Shown piece after piece: positions 6,813 to 13,013 of a stretch of 13,013 bases of DNA. The notes beneath the pieces were generated by a model. That model did not search any database. It was not told the origin of the DNA and was given only the letters and a program-made list of their open reading frames with translations. Where the stretch lies: assembly GCF_003478035.1 (NCBI RefSeq), contig NZ_QUEP01000029.1, positions 1-13,013 of the forward strand, in the 5' to 3' direction. The stretch comes from Clostridium sp. OF03-18AA. GTDB taxonomy: Bacteria; Bacillota; Clostridia; Lachnospirales; Lachnospiraceae. The first letter of the stretch is position 1; every line of letters starts with the position of its first letter. A program made the position numbers and the translations under genes.

Positions 6813-8057
6813 ATGTCAGCACAGGCCATTATGACACTGGTATTGTTCTTAGCAGTGATCGTTCTTTTAATCTGGCAGCCGGTCAGCCCAATCGTCATTG
6901 GTGCAGGCATTCCAGTTATTCTGGCTGTCTTTAACGTTGTAGAACCTTCGAAAGCGTTCTCACAGTTTTCCAACACAACTGTCATCTTCTTCATGAGTCT
7001 CCTTGTTGTTGGCGGCGCAATCTTTAAGACAGGTCTCGCCGATTTCATTGGAGAGAAAGTCATCAATCTTTTAGGTACAAATGAAAAAGGCGTAATTGCC
7101 GGAACTGCCCTTATCGTTACTGCTCTTTCTGCATTCTTAAACGATACCGGTACTACTGGCTGCCTTATCCCGATCGCCAGCGCGGTTGGTAAAAAATCCA
7201 AAGTGTCTTTATCAAAAATCTACATTGTACTTGCCTTTTTCGCAAGCCTCGGCGGTATGATCACTCTGATCGGCGGCGGCGGACATCTCGTAGTCCAGGG
7301 ATTCCTCGAGGAATCCGCTTATGAAGGATTCACATTCTTTGAATTCGTCCGTATCGGTCTTCCGATCGCATTGATCTCCTTCATCTGGTTAATGTTCTTC
7401 GGCATCAAGGATCTCGCTGTCCGTGAAGTTGATGAGAGCAATATCCCGGATACTGCAGAGCGTAAACCTGCTAAAATGGTATTCGTTGCATTGATCTTCT
7501 TATTCATCGTTTACTGCATGGCAACAAAGCTTTTGGCAATGCATGTAGCTGCCGCACTCGGTGCTTTCCTTGTAGTTATTACCGGATGCATCAGTGCTAA
7601 GGATGCTGTAAAGTCCTTCAGTGTCAACACCTTCTTTCTGGTAGCCGGAATCTTCACATTAAGCAGCGCAATGTCCTCCACAGGTGCAGCCCAGTACCTT
7701 GTAGACTCCATGTCCGGATATATGTCTAACATGCACCCGATCGTAGTTGTTGCTTTAGTAACCTTGATCTCAGTTGTAGGAACAAACTTCATGATGGGAA
7801 CTTCCCTCTGTGCGATCTTAACACCTATGTCGATCATGATCGGTGAAGCCTGCGGAATCAGCCCGCATGCACTTGCAATGTGCGTAGCGATCGGAACATC
7901 TGCTGCTTTCTGCACACCATTTGGTACCGGTCCAAACCTTCTTGTATATGAAATTGGCGGATTAAAATTTAAAGATTATACAAAAGCCGGCCTTCCTTAT
8001 GCAATCTTTACATTCGTGATCTGCACAGCTGCAGTTTACTTCTTCTACCTTGTATAA
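6813..8057 (+). CDS. SLC13-type anion/carboxylate permease
   Basis: A 414-residue inner-membrane transporter with about eleven hydrophobic segments and two homologous halves. The first half has LNDTGTTGCLIPIASAVGKK (109-128) and FFASLGGMITLIGGGGHLVV; the second has GTNFMMGTSLCAILTPMSIM and GTSAAFCTPFGTGPNLLVYEIGG, the paired hairpin pattern of the SLC13/DASS and related ion-transporter superfamily, whose members import dicarboxylates, citrate or sulfate with sodium or protons. The first-half loop reads GGGGHLVV where many homologs have a TxPN motif, while the second half keeps GPN, so the substrate site may be unusual. AGGAGG lies just before the ATG. The gene follows the RraA-like gene by 30 bp and ends at a strong terminator. 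Substrate unknown; a carboxylated compound is likely. Confidence 0.85.
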   Translation: MSAQAIMTLVLFLAVIVLLIWQPVSPIVIGAGIPVILAVFNVVEPSKAFSQFSNTTVIFFMSLLVVGGAIFKTGLADFIGEKVINLLGTNEKGVIAGTALIVTALSAFLNDTGTTGCLIPIASAVGKKSKVSLSKIYIVLAFFASLGGMITLIGGGGHLVVQGFLEESAYEGFTFFEFVRIGLPIALISFIWLMFFGIKDLAVREVDESNIPDTAERKPAKMVFVALIFLFIVYCMATKLLAMHVAAALGAFLVVITGCISAKDAVKSFSVNTFFLVAGIFTLSSAMSSTGAAQYLVDSMSGYMSNMHPIVVVALVTLISVVGTNFMMGTSLCAILTPMSIMIGEACGISPHALAMCVAIGTSAAFCTPFGTGPNLLVYEIGGLKFKDYTKAGLPYAIFTFVICTAAVYFFYLV

Positions 8058-8070
8058 TCCATAAACCTTG

Positions 8071-8104
8071 AAATCCGCCTGTTATGCCGACAGGCGGATT
8101 TTTT
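8071..8104 (+). terminator. Strong intrinsic terminator after transporter
   Basis: An 11-12 bp perfect stem, AATCCGCCTGT (8072-8082) with ACAGGCGGATT (8090-8100), and a 7-base loop is followed by TTTT. It lies 14 bp after the transporter stop and should end the RraA-SLC13 transcript, so the amidohydrolase probably has its own promoter or depends on read-through. Confidence 0.9.
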
Positions 8105-8120
8105 AACAGCATCCATTGTC

Positions 8121-8143
8121 AAGCGGATATTCGCAATCCGCTT
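8121..8143. repeat. Short inverted repeat hairpin
   Basis: AAGCGGAT (8121-8128) pairs perfectly with ATCCGCTT (8136-8143) around a 7-base loop. It has no T-run, so it is not a terminator. It stands directly before the four-way-junction element and may belong to the same repeat unit. Confidence 0.6.
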
Positions 8144-8156
8144 CGCTACTTGCTCA

Positions 8157-8278
8157 TAACCGAATAACTGCTCCGCAGTTTATCAGAAGGAGCTTGCACT
8201 CCTCCTGATACAAGCAATTCCCCACCCACTGCTTATTGCTTTTCGCAATTGAAGCAGGGGACTTGCTTGATTCGGTTA
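8157..8278 (+). repeat. 122-bp cloverleaf-like nested inverted repeat
   Basis: Outer arms TAACCGAAT (8157-8165) and ATTCGGTTA (8270-8278) pair perfectly. Inside, three hairpins follow each other without a spare base. The first is AACTGC-TCC-GCAGTT (8166-8180). The second is TATCAG...CTGATA (8181-8210, with AGGAG/CTCCT inside). The third, an imperfect long one at 8211-8269, pairs CAAGCAATTCCCC with GGGGACTTGCTTG at one mismatch, and continues with TGCTT/AAGCA and ATTGC/GCAAT. Together they form a four-way junction with no unpaired nucleotide at the crossing. It could be a dispersed palindromic element (MITE or REP-like) or a structured leader of the amidohydrolase mRNA, whose start lies 25 bp further on. 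The structure is read directly; the function is open. Confidence 0.75.
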
Positions 8279-8303
8279 AATTTTATCATTTGGAGGTAAA
8301 TCC

Positions 8304-9500
8304 ATGACACTTCTTGAAAAAATCGAACAGAATAAAGAAGATCTTTTAAACATTCGTCACCAGATTCACCGTCACCCTGAAACAGCCTTTGAGGAAATTG
8401 AGACAACAAAACTCATCAAAAAAGTTCTCGATGATGCCGGTATAGAAAACCATCCGAACGGAGATTCCACAGGAGTCATCGGCCTTATCCACGGTGCAAA
8501 AGAGGGGCCTGTCCTTGCGATCCGTGCAGATATTGATGCACTTCCGATCAAGGAAAACACGGGACTTCCCTTTTCTTCTGAAGTTTCCGGCAAATGCCAC
8601 GCCTGCGGCCACGATCTCCACACAACCGTCCTCATCGGTGCAGCAAGATTATTAAAAGAATACCAGAATGACCTCTGTGGAACCATCAAACTCATCTTCC
8701 AACCAGCTGAAGAAGTCATGACAGGAGCCGCAAAAACCATCGCAAATGGTGCTCTTGAAAACCCGAAACCCGATTTCATCCTCGCCTGCCACACATGGCC
8801 GGATATGCCGGCAGGTTCCATCGGGGTGAGAAAAGGCACCATGTTAGGCGCATCTGATTCCTTCAAGGTAAAGGTGATCGGTAAAGGCGGTCATGCTGCA
8901 CATCCGCAGAAAGGGATTGATCCGGTCGTGATCGCTGCGCATATTATCACACAGCTCCAGACCATCGTTTCCAGACGTGTAGCAGCAATCGATCCGGTTG
9001 TTGTCACTGTCGGACATCTCGAGGCTGGAACCGCAGCAAATATTATCCCAAATGAGGCATACTTTGAAGGAACGGTTCGCACCCAGAGCAATGAGACAAG
9101 AAATCATGTTGCTGAAATTCTGAAACAGCTCGCTATTGGAACTGCCCGGGCGATGGGTGGAGACGCAGAAGTCTCCTACACTTTCGGCGTTGGACCGACG
9201 ATCAGTGAAGACCACCTTGTGGACGAGATCAGCGAGGCTGTGACAGAGCTTCTCGGAAACGACAAGCTTCTTCAGGTTCCGTCCCCGTCCATGGGATCCG
9301 AAGATTTCGCAAGATATCTGGAGCACATCCCGGGTGCTATCTTCCGCCTTGGTACCCACAACGATACCCCAGAATCAAAATTGGCCCTTCACAACGCTTC
9401 CCTCTTATTTGATGAGAAGGCAATTCCTGCCGGTGTTGCCACAATGGTTGGCGCCGCATTTAAGATCACCGGCTCCGACATGAGCGTTTTACTGAAATAG
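8304..9500 (+). CDS. M20D-family amidohydrolase (N-acyl-amino acid/hippurate hydrolase type)
   Basis: A 398-residue metallohydrolase of typical M20D length, cytoplasmic, with no signal peptide. Landmarks in order are RHQIHRHPETAFEE (18-31), RADIDALPI (74-82), CHACGHD (98-104, metal ligands C101 and H103), FQPAEE (132-137, E136 catalytic and E137 metal ligand), H163 in CHTWP, GGHAAHP (195-201) in the dimerisation domain, TVRTQSNETR (257-266), GSEDFARYLE (331-340) and H363. This set marks the carboxypeptidase-like amidohydrolases that split N-acyl or N-aryl-acyl amino acids (hippurate, IAA-amino acid, N-acetyl amino acids). GGAGG at 8292-8296 is 7 bp before the ATG. It follows the transporter gene after a terminator and a folded element, so it is probably a functional partner with separate control. 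Confidence 0.93.
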   Translation: MTLLEKIEQNKEDLLNIRHQIHRHPETAFEEIETTKLIKKVLDDAGIENHPNGDSTGVIGLIHGAKEGPVLAIRADIDALPIKENTGLPFSSEVSGKCHACGHDLHTTVLIGAARLLKEYQNDLCGTIKLIFQPAEEVMTGAAKTIANGALENPKPDFILACHTWPDMPAGSIGVRKGTMLGASDSFKVKVIGKGGHAAHPQKGIDPVVIAAHIITQLQTIVSRRVAAIDPVVVTVGHLEAGTAANIIPNEAYFEGTVRTQSNETRNHVAEILKQLAIGTARAMGGDAEVSYTFGVGPTISEDHLVDEISEAVTELLGNDKLLQVPSPSMGSEDFARYLEHIPGAIFRLGTHNDTPESKLALHNASLLFDEKAIPAGVATMVGAAFKITGSDMSVLLK

Positions 9501-9555
9501 CTTTCTCTCACAGGCGGGTCGCCTGCGACATCATTCCATTCCGCCGCAGTGCGAT

Positions 9556-9573
9556 CCCCCGGAGGGGCTTTTT
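9556..9573 (+). terminator. Short GC-rich terminator after amidohydrolase
   Basis: CCCC and GGGG around a short CGGA loop are followed by CTTTTT, about 55 bp after the amidohydrolase stop. It is short but has the usual shape. A separate small hairpin CAGGCG/CGCCTG lies at 9511-9525 just before it. Confidence 0.5.
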
Positions 9574-9636
9574 GCTCTATAGGAATCATAGCTTTCGCAC
9601 TTTAACGTAACATTATCTTTCCTATTAGAGCAAAAA
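9569..9636. repeat. Imperfect inverted repeat, 17-bp arms
   Basis: TTTTTGCTCT-ATAGGAA (9569-9585) is the reverse complement of TTCCTAT-TAGAGCAAAAA (9619-9636) apart from one bulged base, enclosing 33 bp. Such arms could be the ends of a tiny mobile element or a large hairpin. It overlaps the short terminator on the left and abuts the next terminator on the right. Confidence 0.6.
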
Positions 9637-9672
9637 AGACCACTGAACAGGATTATCCCCTTCAGTGGTCTT
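9632..9672 (-). terminator. Strong terminator downstream of pseudogene
   Basis: AAGACCACTGAA (9636-9647) pairs perfectly over 12 bp with TTCAGTGGTCTT (9661-9672), and the minus strand continues into six T (9637-9632). It fits as the terminator of the carbamoylase-like gene before that gene decayed, and may still stop transcription from the rRNA side. Confidence 0.85.
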
Positions 9673-9711
9673 CTGATTTATCTCAGCCCTTCATTCGATC
9701 ATCTGTAAAAC

Positions 9712-10060
9712 TTAAAATCCATTTTCATCCAGTTTTAACACTGTCTGATACAGAACATCCGCTCCCATATCTATATGTTCCGGTTTTGTATATTTGTCGC
9801 CCTGATGACTGATGCCCTTGACACTCGGAACAAAGATCATACCGATCAGGACTCCTTCGTGGGCCATCGAATTTGCGTCATGGCCTGCACCGCCTCATGC
9901 CTTTTACCGTTGCCTTATAGTCGATGATGCTGACGATTCTGCTGACGACTCCCACATCTATTCCCGTATGATCGAGTTTATCGCCCTGTTCGATATGATA
10001 TTCCAGATAGCACTCATACTTGCTGATATCTCGCTTCGCTGCCTTTTTGCTATTACTCAC
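9712..10060 (-). pseudogene. AllC/HyuC-type M20 carbamoylase remnant
   Basis: Two pieces of one M20 allantoate amidohydrolase/N-carbamoyl-amino acid hydrolase are joined out of frame. The first piece (10060 to about 9900) reads YECYLEYHIEQGDKLDHTGIDVG and then VVSRIVSIIDYKATVKG, with the family's conserved HIEQG. The second piece (about 9895-9712) is in another frame and reads GGAGHDANSMAHEG, GMIFVPSVKGISHQGDKY and VLYQTVLKLDENGF, then stops; this is the conserved C-terminus with GAGHDA and FVPSxxGISH. The N-terminal part holding the first metal ligands and the whole internal dimerisation region (roughly 150-190 residues in intact relatives) are missing, and a TAG stop lies just upstream. It cannot be active. 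Intact relatives cleave ureido or carbamoyl groups, releasing ammonia and CO2. Confidence 0.85.
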
Positions 10061-10094
10061 TACCTAAAGAGGTGAGAGTCTTCTCGACTGAGAT

Positions 10095-10131
10095 AAAAAA
10101 CGCGGAAACCCTTGTAAAGCAAGACTTCCGC
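10095..10131 (-). terminator. Intrinsic terminator of the rRNA/tRNA transcript
   Basis: GCGGAA (10102-10107) pairs with TTCCGC (10126-10131), with CTTG/CAAG pairing inside, and the minus strand then has six T (10100-10095). It is the last strong stop signal downstream of the 23S rRNA and the split tRNA. Confidence 0.8.
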
Positions 10132-10143
10132 ACTATTTAAAAA

Positions 10144-10215
10144 AGCACAAGACGTCGCAGGCGAACGTCCGGAGCGAAGACAAGACTTCAAACCGTTCGA
10201 GCCCGGCAGGGCTCG
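10144..10215. repeat. tRNA-like end composite, copy A
   Basis: On the plus strand this copy reads AGCACAAGAC (10144-10153), then the core GTCGCAGGCGA (10154-10164), CCGGAGCG (10169-10176) and TTCGAGCCC (10196-10204). The split tRNA downstream has the same order of blocks (AGCACGAGAC, core, CCGGAGCG, TTCGAACCC), but its core is inverted. The right end also forms a hairpin, CGAGCCC (10198-10204) with GGGCTCG (10209-10215). It may be a degenerate duplicate of the tRNA 3' region. Confidence 0.5.
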
Positions 10216-10223
10216 GACATGCG

Positions 10224-10261
10224 AAAAAAGAGGAGGTATCCATCGGACATCTCCTCTTTTT
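10224..10261. terminator. Bidirectional stem-loop terminator
   Basis: AAAAAGAGGAG (10225-10235) pairs with CTCCTCTTTTT (10251-10261), an 11-bp stem with a 15-base loop that can pair TCC with GGA inside. Both flanks carry A/T runs, so it can act in either direction. It lies just after the 3' acceptor piece of the split tRNA on the minus strand. Confidence 0.75.
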
Positions 10262-10275
10262 CACATCTTATTGAG

Positions 10276-10398
10276 AGCACGAGACACCGCAGAACATCCG
10301 GGGGACGTTCGCCTGCGACGACCGGAGCGGAGCGTAAACATTCGAACCCGCGACCCTCGCCTTGGCAAGGCGATACTCCACCACTGAGCCACTCGTGC
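10276..10398 (-). pseudogene. Split tRNA-Gly(GCC) gene
   Basis: On the minus strand 10398-10340 gives a normal tRNA 5' part: acceptor strand GCACGAG, D arm GGCTCAGTGGTGGAG, anticodon stem-loop TCGCC-TTGCCAA-GGCGA (anticodon GCC, glycine), then the T arm GCGGG-TTCGAAT. The T stem should close with CCCGT and run into the acceptor. Instead about 54 bp of foreign sequence (10339-10286) follows, and only then comes GTCTCGTGCT (10285-10276), whose CTCGTGC pairs perfectly with GCACGAG and is followed by T as discriminator. G1-C72, C2-G71 and U73 are glycine identity features. So the gene is interrupted within the T arm and has lost CCC of the T stem; it should not fold as a normal tRNA. It lies 64 bp after the 23S rRNA. 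Confidence 0.8.
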
Positions 10399-10461
10399 AC
10401 ACATACCTTCAAAACCACATATTGAACATCATCAACCTTTGAATCTCCACTTGACCTTCCT

Positions 10462-13013
<2,552 letters not shown>

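Noticed and set aside
8240..8303. Promoter for the amidohydrolase (TATCAT near 8284-8289)
   Set aside because: The transcript would start in the ribosome binding site and no good -35 box is at proper spacing.
8346..9359. Minus-strand open frames opposite the amidohydrolase
   Set aside because: They are mirror frames of a well-supported gene with no ribosome binding sites or family resemblance.
10276..10398. tRNA-Ala(GGC) reading of the split tRNA
   Set aside because: On the correct strand the anticodon loop is TTGCCAA, so the anticodon is GCC (glycine), and the acceptor has glycine identity pairs without G3-U70.

Overview
The window looks like the chromosome of a gut-type Gram-positive anaerobe of the Clostridia, most likely Lachnospiraceae. 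This rests on clostridial-style 23S rRNA, strong AGGAGG ribosome binding sites, mixed base composition, and the protein families present (SdpI-type membrane protein, GNAT-YoaP acetyltransferase, Tag, SfsA). Genus and species cannot be fixed by reading alone.

Left part (1-3600): a densely folded, apparently non-coding stretch on the minus strand (about 25-255) that I tentatively compare with raiA-type structured RNA. It is followed by a bidirectional terminator, a decayed pilin-like gene (418-806), an intact GNAT/YoaP acetyltransferase (873-1619), an AT-rich unrecognised helical protein (1822-3093) and a small SdpI-family membrane protein. All are on the minus strand. The AT-rich stretch 1780-3600 looks like acquired DNA.

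Middle (3630-9500): sfsA, tag and a LysR-type regulator form a compact minus-strand group (tag and sfsA overlap by 4 bp). Divergent from lysR is a plus-strand catabolic locus: an RraA-like protein that lacks the usual catalytic Arg, an SLC13-type carboxylate transporter with a strong terminator, then an M20D amidohydrolase (8304-9500). The likely logic is import of a carboxylate or acyl/amide compound, hydrolysis of an amide bond, and aldolase or decarboxylase chemistry on the product, controlled by the LysR protein. The substrate is unknown. The 240-bp gap before the amidohydrolase holds an unusual 122-bp element that folds into a four-way junction with no unpaired bases at the junction.

Right part (9500-13013): terminators and inverted repeats, a heavily deleted AllC/HyuC-type carbamoylase pseudogene (9712-10060), a strong minus-strand terminator, and the downstream end of an rRNA operon. 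The 23S rRNA (minus strand, 5' end outside the window) is followed by a tRNA-Gly(GCC) gene split by about 54 bp inside its T arm. A similar composite of tRNA-like ends around a shared core, with the core inverted, lies 130 bp further downstream. No 5S gene is visible after the 23S.

No phage, CRISPR, transposase or classic defence system is visible. The items most worth following up are the four-way-junction element, the split tRNA with its mirrored partner, the folded RNA at the left edge, and the RraA-SLC13-M20D locus.
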